Below are positions 47,061 to 60,079 of a stretch of DNA of 64,000 nucleotides, piece after piece. Numbering within the stretch: position 1 is the stretch's first letter; the number at the start of each line of letters is the position of its first letter. The notes under the pieces are model-generated. The model was given only the letters and a program-made list of their open reading frames with translations, was not told where the DNA came from and made no database searches. A program made the position numbers and the translations under genes. Origin of the DNA: Branchiostoma floridae (taxonomy: Eukaryota > Chordata > Leptocardii > Amphioxiformes > Branchiostomatidae); the NCBI RefSeq assembly GCF_000003815.2, contig NC_049991.1:10623024-10687023 (forward strand), read 5' to 3'.

Positions 47061-50000
47061 TCTTGTCATCCTATAGTCTTCCGATAGGGGGCACTGCATA
47101 CACGGTGGCCACACAGCTTCCAACCACCAAGTGGTCTAGTTGTGGTGTTCAGGTGATGGATGATCACCAAGCAGAGGTAGGCGGCAAGATGGTAACTTTT
47201 CAACTGCCTCATGTTTTAAAATATGTGTGACAATCGATCGCGCGAAGGCAGCCAGGCGCCTAACATGTATTTCTGACCTAAATGCAACACATTGCATCCT
47301 GTTTCCTTGTACTTGTAATGTTCAGACTTTATATGACCGACTTTATCTGCATGGTGATGACCAGCTATCCCTTACACTATACCTGGTCTATTAGATATAC
47401 ACCTCAATCGAAAACTCGTGCTTCGTAACCCCCGGCATGATAAGACATCATGGCGCCCACGTTATGTTCGCATCTAACTATTGTAGCCGGATCTAATATA
47501 CACGTAAATGGCACTTCGCTTAGTTAGGCCAAGTTATTTTTGTCGTCAGTAGAGTTGATCATACCGTTGAACGTGGCGGTACGTTGCTTTTCCCTCATGA
47601 CGCCTGCAGGTTTTGAAATGATATAATGCACGCTCTTCGATTCGTTCTAGTTCAATACGTGACATGATAATTCAGACGTTAAAGTCATTACCTCTTATCA
47701 TTCTCCTATGCAAAGGCGAAACAGAGTCGTCAGAGGGACTCCATCTACAGTCAGCAATAAATGACTGACGGTACTCTGCTATAGGAGAATGCCTCTTATC
47801 AGCGGTGGAAATGTCACTAATCAAGTGAGCTCCAACTACGACGGGAGTCGTCGTTATTTCTGACTGTGAGAAACATTTCTGGTAACTATTGAAACTGTAA
47901 ACGTTGTTAACCAAACGTTTTGTGTGGCCAATTAAGTATGTTGCAACGCACAGAGACTTTCTAAAATGCGTCAAATTACATGTATCTTCCTATGAGCCCT
48001 TTCACAAATGAAATAAATTTCTGGTGTGTGTTCAGACAAATCTATTCCATAACGCCCAAGACAACCTTTCCTCTTTTGGAGACGCACTTTTCCGTAACCA
48101 TTTATTGGTAGAAAGTTAGGTGTGCATGAATGTCACATGGTCATGTACGTTACAAATGTACACAGTCTGCATGACGCTACGCCTAATCCAGACATGGTGA
48201 TAATGGAACAACGCCAGCAATTCTTCCGTCTGGGTGAACCCGGGAATCTCCCTGGGGTGGCCAAACAAATGGATCAACTGAAAAATGTGTTTCTGTGCAG
48301 ACGTGAAGAAACTACAGCACCTAGCGCGATGCCCCTGGAGCTATTGAAGGCAGGATTTCGATAAAATTGTATTCCGCTTTCATCATAAAGGCGCAAACAC
48401 AATTTTATCGACGTGAATGGCTTGCTTCCTTTACTGGGGCTTTCTAATTTCTGAAAACAAAACGGTCCTTCTTGCGAAATAATTACTAAGTCTTCTCGCC
48501 GGCGTTCCAGCCTTCTGCAGACGCTAGCTATACATAGATCACTGTTATAGCTGATTGTAATCTCTTCATTACTGCTTGACGTACGCTGGCTAATATGAAG
48601 GCTATGGTTTGAGCTGGGTTTACTGATTGGCTCTTGTGACTGATAACAACATCTTTCAATACTGGAACGAAAAGCAACTAAGATCTCAAGAGAAGATGTC
48701 TATACTAACGTTCTGCTCTGTATAACATGTAAAGTTAACGGTACATATTCATGATAACCCTCTGATACTCACCCACCGACTGACGTGGGTTTACGTTCGT
48801 ACATCGTAGGGACGTCTTTCTCTGACTTTCTGTGACTTTGAGACGCTTCTTTACATTTAAGGTTGAAAAAATATGCTTTCCCTCTGCAGCCGAAAGAACG
48901 TGCAAATTTTCACAATTTCCGTACGTTTGAAAGCACATACATGTATCCCTGCCGAGTGGATGGAAAGGCAAATTTGACTGTGGTCTTGTCCTTGGTGCTG
49001 ATCACTATCCACTCAGAGTTATATTCATGATTATAACAAACTTAGCTTTTTGCCTCGCTCCTCGACTATCTTTTTCGTGAATCCATTCACGTAGCTCTTA
49101 CCGGATGAATTTGCTGCATTCGCTTAATTGTTTTTGTTAGCAGTACATGTGATTGTCTTTGTCCCCGCACATTGCAATCTTTGCTTGCCCGCAACTATTG
49201 CTTACACAATGTAATCATCGCCACAACTTATTCTCTACCAGATTGACTACGCTGGCTATTACAGGGAGAAGAATCTGCCAGGAGAGTCTTGCTACCAGAG
49301 GAGTTGGCCGGTCGCACCGGAGGGGAAAATGAACCTTGCGTGGACTGACTCCCCTGGTAAATTTTTTGAGAATTCTACGATCTCCGCACACCCGTAGGAA
49401 GGCCTGGTGGAGGCTACCCACAACCCATTACCACAAGAACTCCCTCTGGTGAAGTACATTTGTCAATGATTTGAAGCGTGGCAACATTTACATTCAGGTG
49501 ACCTTCTGGTTGTCCATGATGGATCATGATGTGCCCCTGATTAAGCTCCAAGGGACACAACCCAGTAATCTGGACTTAGTTTAATCCATCAAAAAAGGAG
49601 GACTGTATGAGGATAATGAGGTATTTACCCGTGAGGTGCTTCAGGGACATTTAGCGGAGGCGATTAGGGAAGAGAAAAGTCTCGAGTTGTCTGCCCAAGT
49701 TTCTCTGTGCTTCCCATGACACATCGATGGCAGGTATGGGCAATTCCTGCCGCACAGCGTAACTTGTAGACAAGTTGCCTGGCAAGGGATCGCCTGGAAA
49801 GTTTTATATTATTTTCAACGAGAGCTACTTTTCAGATACGTTTTCAATTCAATATCGTTTGTGAAATGTTAGATATTAGCTAGCCGATGAATGTTATTTT
49901 TGTTTTGTCTTCGTTGTTAAATGGCGAGTGGCATATTTTTCAGTGAAACATACCTGTATTCTCAGTGTGATGTACAAATACGACAAATTGTTTGTGGAGA

Positions 50001-50959
50001 GATATGGGGAATCCTGCATCTAATATGCAAGAGTCTCTGTGTATTTAATGTGACGTCAATCTTCTTCGTGAAGCGAAGGGTAGTCTCGTAGACAGACTCA
50101 CGAGGCACAACGTGACTGACAAACCACAGGCGTTCGTAACAAACCACAGGCGTTCATACTGAGATTTGAACCAGTTGTGCATGTGAAGACTGATCCCGAG
50201 GTTACCACGAGCTGTCACCCCTCTCCCCTCTGGAGCACCAGCTCGCTCATCTCCTCCGCATCATTAGTTGATCCGTCCCTCCTCCATCTATCACGCCAGT
50301 GTTTAATCTCACCCAGTGCCCCGATTGCCGATCCTTGTTACCCATTGGCGACACATTATAAGTCTCTGGCAGCGGTGTAGCAAATTTCATGCACATTTTT
50401 CTTGTAGCCCGCTTTAAGAAAGACTTCTACGTTGATATACTCGACAAGTGGTTACACCACTACTGCTACACGGAGGCAAAGGCGTCAATACAGATGATCA
50501 TAACAGTCGTGGTGGCAATTGTGACTTGTGAGCCTGGCTAGCCACGGCTTTGAATGGTAAGCGCTGCACTGACAAAAGGTCATGGAAGGAAATTACGGTA
50601 CATTCCACGCTGCGCCATGCGTCAGAAACACTTACACTTCTTTGTTATCTTCTAGGACATTTCCATCGGCTTGCTGACCCGCTCTGCTCCTGGTCCCAAA
50701 CTCACTCCCAGAAATAATGCCCTGCCCGGAATGACGAATGGTGCCATTATAAATGACGTCTTCTTTATGGTCTTTCAATCAGAACTTAGAGCTTCCGCTT
50801 TTGTCATGCCAACTTTTGCCTTACGACCAGATAATTCATTGCAGTAAAGTTAATGGTCTATTCATTGTACCCGTTCAAAAAGCCAGGTTGTGTTGTTTCT
50901 CGAATTCTGAATACTTAAGACTCTTCTGGAGACCTTCGTGTGACAGGTGAACTTTACAC

Positions 50960-51061
50960 CTGCGCACACGCGCACACACGCACACACACACACGCACACG
51001 CACACACACACACACACACACACAGAGAGAGAGAGGGGGAGAGAGAGAGAGAGAGAGAGAG
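50960..51061. repeat. (CA)n and (GA)n compound microsatellite
   Basis: A CA-rich run with CG interruptions (about 50960-51024) passes into a GA run (about 51024-51061). Translated frames here give only Thr/His or Arg/Glu runs. Confidence 0.95.
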
Positions 51062-51595
51062 AAACAAAAGAAACACAAAAACAAATTCAGTGCACGTCTC
51101 TACTACGTTATTGCCAAACTAATTGCCTTCAGGACATCGTTTTCTCTGCTTTTTATCTCAAGTCTCAACTGCTATCGTTTATAAAATCCTTCAGATCTAG
51201 AGCGCTTAGATGCCATCTCTGCTTTATATGATGTGTAAACAAGAAAAAAAGAAATCGCTCCAGGCTTACCTCCACGTTTTGATGTGATCTACGTCTTGAA
51301 GAGCGATGTCTAAATGTCGTCCAATTATTTGGCTGCCAATTGTATGAAAAGCATTACTGCTGTCTCAGGTACTGCCTTATACATTTAATGACATCTCAAA
51401 AGAGACGTTATTAGAAAGAAGAGACAAGACTGCGCGATACATAGTCATCAAGAGACGGAGAGGGCCCGGAACAGTTGGTTATGAAAGTTGTCAGGCTACC
51501 TGTGTTCCAGGGAAAGAGCATTTGAAGACTTGCCAGCTCGGTGAAATTCCAGGAATGCCGAGACCGCGATGTCTACATTATATATATATATATAT

Positions 51596-51836
51596 AACGT
51601 TACTTCACCTTTATCCGCGGGAAACCTTTATCCGTTGTTTTTAAAAACAGATTATTTAGGGATATCAATTCGACAGATGGTGTTTCGTTTCAAATTGCAT
51701 TATTTTCAATATATGCAAAATACCTAGACTATTGCAGTTTAAAACATCGTCCGTCCGTCAATTTGATATCCCTAAATGCTTTGTTTTTAAAAACAACGGA
51801 TATAGGTTATCCCGCGGATAAAAATGAACTAGCGTT
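51596..51836. mobile_element. Foldback MITE of ~240 bp with ~70 bp arms
   Basis: The left arm (TTTATCCGCGGGAAACC, TATCCGTTGTTTTTAAAAAC, TTTAGGGATATCAA) is mirrored by the right arm 51761-51836, whose reverse complement starts AACGCTAGTTCATTTTTATC. The arms agree over about 70 bases with a handful of differences. The central part is AT-rich with no ORF. A (TA)n run borders the left side, so the exact end and target duplication are uncertain. Confidence 0.85.
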
Positions 51837-53350
51837 GTACAACAGTACAACAGTTTCAGGCTCATTATCTCTATACTGAACTACACGCAGAGTTTCCATT
51901 CGGCATGGTTTACTGGGACCGGGGACAGTCAAGTCCGTCCACTCTCCGTTTCCCCCTGCCTAGTTTGTATTCTCAGTGCACACACTCCCTCAGCTGGGGA
52001 CACGCTACACAGCGGCGCCGCCTTCTCCGTTATAACGTTCGTCCGTTACGAGCCATTGACGAAAATGGAAAAGTTTGGCGCCCCTCGGCCTGGTTTGAAA
52101 GTTTTGGTTCGGTGGTAGAGAGACAAGGAATACGTGATGAAAATATAGAACCGGGGTCGAAGGAAAATTTACAAGATTTTTTGTCCTTACATCAGTGTTG
52201 CTGCTTGACATTTTTCTTTGTGATTAATTGCTGAAGGCTGAAGGTGATGCAGGACTACGTCATTGTCAAATCCATGCAATTTCCCGCCAAATTCAGGGCC
52301 ATGGAAGCTTGTGGGAAGGTGGCCATTACGACAGAATTAGACAATGGTATCCGGCTTAAGCGTAGACTTTCTAGTTTCTAGATTACTCGTTGAAGTTGGG
52401 TTGGTATCTGCCATACTAACGTCATAACAGTTGGAAAGGACCGAAAACCGTTGGGACTGAAGTTTTGAAATGGACCATCAGAGTGACGTCACTGGTTGCT
52501 AGTCCGGCGACACACGTCCACATGTGATGATAGATGGCAGGTCCACTGGAAATTGGGTTTTATGATGGATTTATTACTCATGCCTCGAAAAAGATATATC
52601 GATATTTGCAGTCATCCAACCATATCGTTAATGTAGACGTGCTCGTAGTGTGGATGAGTAGGCCCTCTCCCGACCAACATATTGATCTGTATTTCACACA
52701 CATCATTCGTTCGTTTCAGACTCCTCATTTTGACGAGAATTCTTGTAGAATCTTTCTGACATTTACGCATGGTATACATAGCTAGTTATGTAACTATTTG
52801 TGCCCGATGACCATATCGACTGATTTCACTGAAACTCCCCCGTTATCAGTATGTGTAATGCGTCCCCTGGCCTTAAATAGCACCAGTATCACACAAAACT
52901 CACGCGCTCTATTCAACGTTTTTTATGGGAAAAAGCCATTAAGACGTTGCGACAGACTGACAGGTACGATTCCAATCCTCCTTTTTCTGTTACTGTTGTG
53001 CTATTCCGCATCTTGTTTTGTTTTTTTTCACTGTTAAGTTCAAAAAGAAAAATTGTGAGCCTGTGCCAGAAGATAGAATCAAGTCTTGTGACTATCAGAC
53101 CATTATGCTGAAGTATTTTAACGTAAGAAGAGAATTGCCTGATAGCTGTATCGTAGAGTCGTTACAGAGGTATCGTAGAGTCGTTACAGAGAAAAACGCC
53201 GTGGTTAGCGCTCGTAAAGTTGGAGAGAATTGAGCTGAGAACAGCAGTTAGCGACGGGGACCATTTGTCATTGCGCCTATTCTGACGCGCGCTCCATGCC
53301 TGTTCTCTTGGAGATATAAATTAACGTACGACACTTTGTTGCGACAAGTA

Positions 53351-53522
53351 GTAGTTACCTAAGCAACTGGATATATGATTTTAAAAACGGTCAGACGTTT
53401 CATGTCAGTGACAGGATGTGGATACTACCTGAAACGTCTGACCGTTTTTAAAACCATATCCAATCTTTGAAGTAAATTCCGCTTGGCGTATCTTATTACC
53501 TGGATTTCTAACCTTCATCGAC
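53351..53522. mobile_element. Dispersed repeat with internal inverted arms (copy 2)
   Basis: Begins GTAGTTACCTAAGCAACTGG and ends TCTAACCTTCATCGAC. Inside, AAAAACGGTCAGACGTTTCA is mirrored by TGAAACGTCTGACCGTTTTT, about 35 bases per arm. The same start and end sequences frame the copy at 55702-55812, where the internal hairpin is lost. Confidence 0.8.
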
Positions 53523-55419
53523 ACTCTGTTGCTTTGGTACATGTGTAACCTTTACCCACGAAGAAACTTGCATCTCATCCTAACTTGTGACAAGATATCC
53601 CTTCTTAATAACCTGTGCGTCCAGGTGGAGAGAGGTAGCTCCGCAGTGTTAATGGAGGGCAGCAGGTGCGCTGCATGGCCAGCTCGTGGAACTAGAGGGC
53701 GCGACCACTGCGGTCAATATATTTTGTACCAGTGACACGAATCACCTGTACGTGCGTTTTCTTAGTTACCTGGTACATGTAATTAAATCAGTGCTGTATT
53801 GGCAATGCTAGTGTTAAAAACTTGTTCTAGATATAAGAAAATAAAGAAAAAATTACAGACACACACAAAAGTACTACCACCGTTCCAGTACTGTAGTTCT
53901 CACTACTACATTAAACTTCAACACTAACTGTCCTCATACCATACAAAGAAATGGACCGTAGTAAATTGCACCAGCTGATTTAATTGCGCAGAAAACAGTT
54001 GAGAGAAATGCACCGTAACATGAGAGAACGCGCCATTACGCCAAAGAAGCAGCTCTTCTGCCAACCACATCAAAGGTGTGTAAAACGGTCCTTATATTGA
54101 CATAGACCTGAAAGTTATTTTCTACATGGATGCAACAGAGCACATTTTCTCTCTTATGCTGATTGAGAACAATTCTAGGCTTCAATTCTGTTTCAGGGCC
54201 ACCATTCTGTAACATTCAACTATCACGCCGGTCACGTTCAGTAGCAACCAAGAACATTTCCCTTGCACATTCTCCACTCTACATATTGTATTTGCTATCA
54301 CCAGCTTTACAGTTGATTTATACACCCATACCAATTATATATTTATCTTCTTTCCATATTTTCTCCTATATTCGCTGTACTTCGCCCCTCTGTATGTGTA
54401 AGATATCGATATATTATAGAACATAAGGTGTTCACAGACAATAAGAGAGACATAATTCTTGCGATTTACCGCGTATCTCAGTCGAACAAGTTGAAGCCGT
54501 AGCTCCATTACTTTATGCCACTGCAATCCTTCATCGCTTCATTTGAAGCTAACGGTCGATAAAGAATCTTCTGAAATATATCACGTCCTCACACTTCCAT
54601 GAACTTTCCCATTTGCAGTCCGCAATATTTCTACAGCACGGCCTATCTGCCGCAGGCGGGTTGCCATAAAATGCCACCAGAGATCCCACGTACAGTTATA
54701 AAGTAAGTGATTCCCTCTGGACGGCCATAAATTTTGACTTTTTATAGAGCTTAGAATGCTAAACGTTTTAGAACGACATTTGCTCAACTTCACCTCCTGC
54801 CACACAACCCCAACTAACTGTTACTTACATTGTAATTCCGAACGAACTTCTGCGTATCCAATTTGGAATATTCGCTTTATACACAGCTATATGCTATTCT
54901 TGAATCTCGGCATAAACAATTGTTTACACTTTTTGTATTCTCACATTTCATAATTGTGAAGAGTTAAACATTCAGATACCAGCAAATTTGCTATTTCAAT
55001 TAAATAATGCGTGGTTGTGCATAGAAAAGAGGTAAGCACCATAAAAACACGCCCTTCCTGCGTGCTTCACAACTTTGACCCACAAAGCGTACTTATTTTC
55101 TTCGATTAACTACAGCATAGCAAAACGCTACTACGTCACCGGTGCCACACGCTCACCTTGCTTCGTGATAAAAAAACGAAGCAATTGCTTTCAATTTTCC
55201 AATAACATCGTTTCGGACGACATCGCATTCAAGCTACAAATGAAGTTTGCCATATCCTAGGCATCATTTCCTGAATATTGTCAACGAGTACGTATATATA
55301 AAGCCACAGTGACAGAATCCATAGCATCATAAAGGTTCCGCCCGGATAGTCTAATCAGGAAAATCTTCTCCTGACCAGGTGACGTCATCACCATGGTTAC
55401 CGCAGACGATTTGGTGCGG

Positions 55420-56078
55420 CTATGCGGTGACGTCTCTCAGCACGTTGTCGTTCTGAGCGTTGTCCAGCTTCTCCTCGTCTGACGACTCGTCACTGTCCGA
55501 GTCACTGTCTCCAACCTCTTCACTCCAGTCTGGGAACGACACGCACAAAAACATCAAAATGTCGTCTGAAATTACTGATATCTTAAATATCATTTGTCAA
55601 TGACTTATGATACCTACAATTATCTTTTACATTTTTATTTCATTGTCGATGATATGAGAAAAATAAACTTTATGAAGATAACTGACTATGTGCACCAAAA
55701 AGTAGTTACATAAGCAACTTGATATGATTTTGGAAACGGTCAGATGTTTCAGACAACCACCTTGTGTCTTACGTCAGTGATCTTATTGCTTGGATGTCTA
55801 ACCTTCATCGACGAAACTGACTATGTGGCTCTTAAGACCATTGAGCCATTGTTTTCTAAATGACGTCACTCATGACCACATACCACATTCAGAGTCGCTA
55901 AAGTTAACGTCGCTGACGTCCTCCAGGTCTGAGTCCTCGGCGTCGGTGTCGTCATTCTCCTGCCCGCCCGTCTCGCCGTCATTCCCGTGCCAGTGGTTCT
56001 CCGTGCTCTGGTGCGTGGCTAACGTCGCGTAACCTTTGAACTCCTGATGACACACCCGGCAGGTGGGCACTTCAGTCT
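55420..56078 (-). CDS. Zinc-finger protein with acidic tail, 3' exons only
   Basis: I do not recognise the gene. Two exons are supported: 55884-56078 and 55420-55529 (stop TAG at 55420-55422), joined in phase by a GTATGT donor and a TTCCCAG acceptor. The upstream exon ends with one base of a codon and was not found. The encoded C-terminus has one zinc finger, CRVCHQEFKGYATLATHQST with ENH after it, spaced C-x2-C-x12-H-x5-H as in U1-like/matrin-type fingers that can bind RNA. A long Asp/Glu/Ser-rich tail follows (DDTDAEDSDLEDVSDVNFSD, then GDSDSDSDESSDEEK). Both exons are GC-rich compared with their surroundings, as expected for coding sequence. The rest of the gene must lie further right, possibly beyond the window. 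A nuclear role is only a guess from composition. Confidence 0.65.
55702..55812. mobile_element. Dispersed repeat (copy 3)
   Basis: Starts GTAGTTACATAAGCAACTTG, continues GGAAACGGTCAGATGTTTC, and ends TGGATGTCTAACCTTCATCG, matching both ends of the element at 53351-53522. It lies in the intron between the two zinc-finger exons. Confidence 0.8.
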
Positions 56079-56934
56079 CTGTGATGGGTACAGAAGGAGA
56101 AAGAACGCTACGTCACTGTTCTGTATCTGCATAGCCTGTACAACAGCCATTCGGGGTAACAGTTCCCCGTGGCAAAGGTTGAACAGAAAATCCCTATTGT
56201 CATTCAACAAATCTTTGTTTATTCTTCTTGCTTGTAAATCATGAAATGTAGGCTAAGGCAGGACATAGATTCACGACAGTCCGTACACCACAGCATTCTG
56301 TCAGCAAAGGTCAGCTTCTTTGTCAGAACCCAATTTCTCCAGATCCTAGCCCTAAACCACTAAAAACGTAAAGTTTCCCATCGGTCTTGAAATGATATGA
56401 AGAGACAACATCGGATTACTTTCGTAGATAACATGAATGTTAGAATCCACAGAATTTCAATTTGCCAGTATCATTCTACCTGCTTCAATAGTGTGGCTAC
56501 ATATCCATCTAAGTGTCGTCCTAATCCGTTTCCACCATTATTCTTACAACTCAGACGACACTGACGTATCGAGCGGCTCGACTGAATGACGCATCTTTGG
56601 CCCCCTGTAATTGTGTTATCGTCCCAGCCCGTCAGCCTGTGCGCTCCCAGTTCATCTATATCTCAACATCGACTATCTGGATTCAACCGTTTTTCTTCCA
56701 TTCGTCCATTGCAAACTGGGGATAATTCGTTTGTTTCCCTCGCTAGGCACAAATTGAGTTTCTGCCCTTCTAAGCACAAAATCAATAGGATATATTCCTA
56801 GCGACGGGTGCTGGCAACAGGCTCAGAATCTTAACAAGACATTTAGTTCTGTTCAAGGTCTACATGTAGGACTGGTAGTGAATTACAATCAATTAGTTTG
56901 ACATACAGATCCACGCTGTTTCAGTAATAGTTAT

Positions 56935-57020
56935 ATTTCAGCCATACCATAGGTATGGTGAAATATATTGTATTCGTAATTATATTGCAATCCATACATA
57001 GTATGGGATTGCAATATATT
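56935..57020. repeat. Palindromic boundary sequence before the 57 kb array
   Basis: Two short palindromes occur in a row: CAGCCATACCATAGGTATGG and ATTGCAATCCATACATAGTA with TGGGATTGCAATAT. GATTGCAATATGCTGTATTT recurs at about 58008 inside the array, so this may be an end of a composite element. Confidence 0.5.
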
Positions 57021-57039
57021 GTTTTTCCTTGGTTTCTTC

Positions 57040-58400
57040 TTCTTCTCCTGTCAAATCTTCAAATTGATTCAACTTTTTCATTTTTAGGCCAAATGAGCTG
57101 AAATTTGGCAGGGTGTTAGGGATAGCAAATACCCCCAGGTGTTTTTCTCACTTTCTTGATAGAGGCCTTAGAATTTATGAAATTTAGGGTTTTTGGTCAT
57201 TTTTAGACAAAATATGTATATTTTGGGCCCCTGTGCCCTGGTATTACAAGCTAATGACCTAACATTTGGTACAGAGGTGCATTGGACATATGAGCACAGA
57301 AAACCATCAACACTTTCTTCATAGATCACTTCAAAAATGAGTTGTTTTAGGGGTTTTGGCCATTTTTGACTAAAAATGTATATTTTTGGCTCCTATGCCC
57401 TTGTATTAAAACCAAATGACCTGAAATTTGGCACATGGGTGCGTTTGACATATGACCACAGAACCCCATCAACGCTTTATTCATTGTTTACTCCAAAAAT
57501 GAGTTATTTGAGGGTTTTTGGCCATTTTTGACTAAAAATGTATATTTTATGCTCCTATGCCCTTGTATAGAAACCAAATGACCTGAAATTTGGTACAGAG
57601 GTGCATTCAACATATGCTCACAGGGTCCCATTGACACTTTCTTCATAGATCACTTCAAAAATTAGTTATTTTGGGGTTTTCAGTCATTTTTGACTAAAAA
57701 TGTATATTTTTGGCTTCTATGCCCTTGTATGTAAACAAAATAACCTGAAATTTGGTACAAATGTACATTGGACATATGACAACACGTTCTTCATAGAGCA
57801 CTTATAAAATGAGTTATTTTGGGATTTTTAGCCATTCTAAACTAAAAAATGTATATTTTTGGCTCCTACATGTATGCCCTTGTATTGAAACCAAATGACT
57901 TAAAATTCGGCATGAAGTAGGACAAGTGCCCACAGTACTTCATTTTCCCTTTGAGCAAACATTACTTCAAATTGTTGAATTTTGGGATTTTTTCCAGGAT
58001 GAAGATGGATTGCAATATGCTGTATTTGCTCCTAAGCAAATGTCGACCTTTCTAGTGTTTCTTTCTTCTTTCTTTCTTTCTTTCTCCTGTCAAATCTTCA
58101 AATCGAATCAACTCCGTCGTTCCTGGACCGAATGACTTGAAATTTGGCACAAGGGTAGAGTGGGCCAATACCCTTAGGTGTTTTTTTCATTTTATTCATA
58201 TCTGCTTCTAAAATGATTTTATTGAGGTTTTATTGCAATTTTTGGACCACAACTTTATATTTAGGCCCCCTGTACCATGGTATTACATCCAAATGACCTG
58301 AAATTTAGCACAGAGGTGCCCTAGGTACTCATTCAAAGGATCCATGCATAATATTTGGTATAAATCACTTCAAAATGGCTCATTATGGAGGTTTTTGTGG
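57040..58400. repeat. Tandem array, ~155-175 bp degenerate unit
   Basis: The core AATGACCTGAAATTTGG (with small changes) recurs at about 57090, 57252, 57415, 57581, 57743, 57895, 58130 and 58285. Between cores come TTTTGGCCATTTTTGACTAA and GTATATTTTTGGCTCCTATG. The lead-in CTCCTGTCAAATCTTCAAAT is present at about 57046 and again at about 58085, so the array contains two head segments, as in a duplicated element. No protein-coding signal. Confidence 0.88.
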
Positions 58401-58579
58401 GAGAATTTTGGATTTGTGAGGTGGAAGTGCCGAGGTCAACGACCTCTAGGTCATTCTGGAAGCCACAGGTGTTTCTGGTAGATCCAATCATCTACATACC
58501 TACCTAGTCCATGTTCCTCCAGGTGGTTGGGGGGACAAGGTAAATCTAATTAATTATTAGCCAATGAGCAAGGTTATTT

Positions 58580-59300
58580 TGCTGGAAGAGTCCATTGTTG
58601 GTCAGGGGGTGTTTTTTAAAATTTACTTTAAGACTTTGGTGATAATGCCAATGCTTTTTTTAGCGGAAGTGTTTTTGCACTGATCCACTTGACATAAGGC
58701 TACTGCTGGGACAGTCCATTTTTGCACATAGGGGGGATTTTTAAAAAATTCATTTTTGGACATGGGTGATGATTCCGAATTCCATTTGTTGAATGGAACT
58801 TGACCCCACCTGAAGACTGTACCTGAGGATTCGGCAGCCAATCAGCAAGCCTGATGTAATATGGATGAGTCCATTCATGCACAGGGGACTATTAAAAAAA
58901 TTCAGTTTTGGACTGGGTTGCTTATTATAGAAAAGGCCATGTATTTCTGGACTTTGGTGATTATGTCAAAGTCCTATTTTAGCGGATGTATTTTTGGATC
59001 GCTCCACTTTGCACAGGGGTATAACAGGTAGAGTCCATTCTTGCAAAGGGGGGGATTTCTTTCAAATTCAGTTTTGGACGGCTGATGATTCAAAATTCCA
59101 TTTCTTAGCGGAAGTGTTTTTGGACTGGTCTATCTTACCCTTCTACATTGGGTGCACTTGAGTCCATTCTTGCAGGGAAGGGGGTTGTACGATTCATTTT
59201 TGCTCATACGTGTAATTAGTAGCTTAGGATGCTTAGTCATCTTAAGCAGAAGAGTTCCATTTTTGCACATGGGTGATTTTGGAATAGTCCATTGTTGCTT
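58580..59300. repeat. Second degenerate tandem array, ~120-165 bp unit
   Basis: AGTCCATTCTTGCA-type sequence recurs at about 58588, 58711, 58867, 59030 and 59161. It is usually followed by a run of G, then TTTTTGGAC and TTAGCGGAAGTGTTTTTG. The array ends near GCTGTATTTGCTCTCAAGCA (59318), which echoes 58018 in the first array, suggesting both belong to one composite repeat. Confidence 0.78.
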
Positions 59301-59356
59301 GGGGAAGGAGATGGCTGAAATATGCTGTATTTGCTCTCAAGCAAATGTCGGCCTTT

Positions 59357-59734
59357 CTAGTTTGTACTAGGATTATATGTTGCGAATGCACACCTGCCAA
59401 AACACATAGCTGTTACTAGCTTTTCACAAGAGTTTTTTTTTTTTCGAACCACAGCATTACGGTTGTAATACACCGCCCTCTTACTCACGAACGCGTATAC
59501 ATGGGCCCCAGCAATGAGTGAATTGGTCACTGGGTGTGCACTAAACTCAATAAAGCGGGCTGGTGATTGAACGTAGAAGCATGGCTTCATCATCAGAATA
59601 TCGAGGTCACTCTGAGGCGGCTGTGTTCTTTTCATTCCTCCAAATTGAACAAAATCAATAAATGTGTATGATACGATACGTGGAGGGGCGACTACTTTCA
59701 ATATGACAGTCTTCATACCATAAAAGGAAGCCAT
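59357..59734 (-). other. Unrecognised ORF of 125 codons next to the repeat arrays
   Basis: An ATG-started frame on the minus strand, including PRIVSYTFIDFVQFGG, SDLDILMMKPCFYVQS, VTNSLIAGAHVYAFVSKRA and an end in CAFATYNPSTN. It has no recognised domain and no clear splice partner. Because it adjoins the repeat arrays it may be part of a dispersed element. It could equally be a chance frame. Confidence 0.2.
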
Positions 59735-60079
59735 AACGGATATGGCTTTAAGTATTTCAGTCGATATTTAGTTTTAATTTGTCAGACTTAACCATGTAAC
59801 TGTCACAGACGGTACAGCAACTGACGATGTATGTGTAGAAATATACTTAAGTACTTGTAGAAATATATAATTGCTGAGAATGTTTTCTCTCTCCCTGTTG
59901 TAACCCAGGTCCCATATTCTTATTGTCAATGTCTGTGTCCTTTCCGTGGTGCAGAATGACCTCATTTGCGGAGGCAGTGCACCGCTATCTACCCCGGACC
60001 CGCTGATTACCTACCGGATGGTGGCATCGATCATCTCAGGACCCTTGTAAAGGTCAGGAGGTCAGGGCTGTGCAATGGA

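Larger units (their letters stand above)
47061..55419. other. Gene-poor intergenic region
   Basis: No exon with recognisable homology was found on either strand in these 8.4 kb. Contents I can support: a CA/GA microsatellite (50960-51061), a long foldback element (51596-51836) and a dispersed repeat (53351-53522). The short frames present have no conserved character or convincing splice context. Confidence 0.6.

Noticed and set aside
50875-51231. ORFs with Thr/His and Arg/Glu runs
   Set aside because: Translated CA/GA microsatellite.
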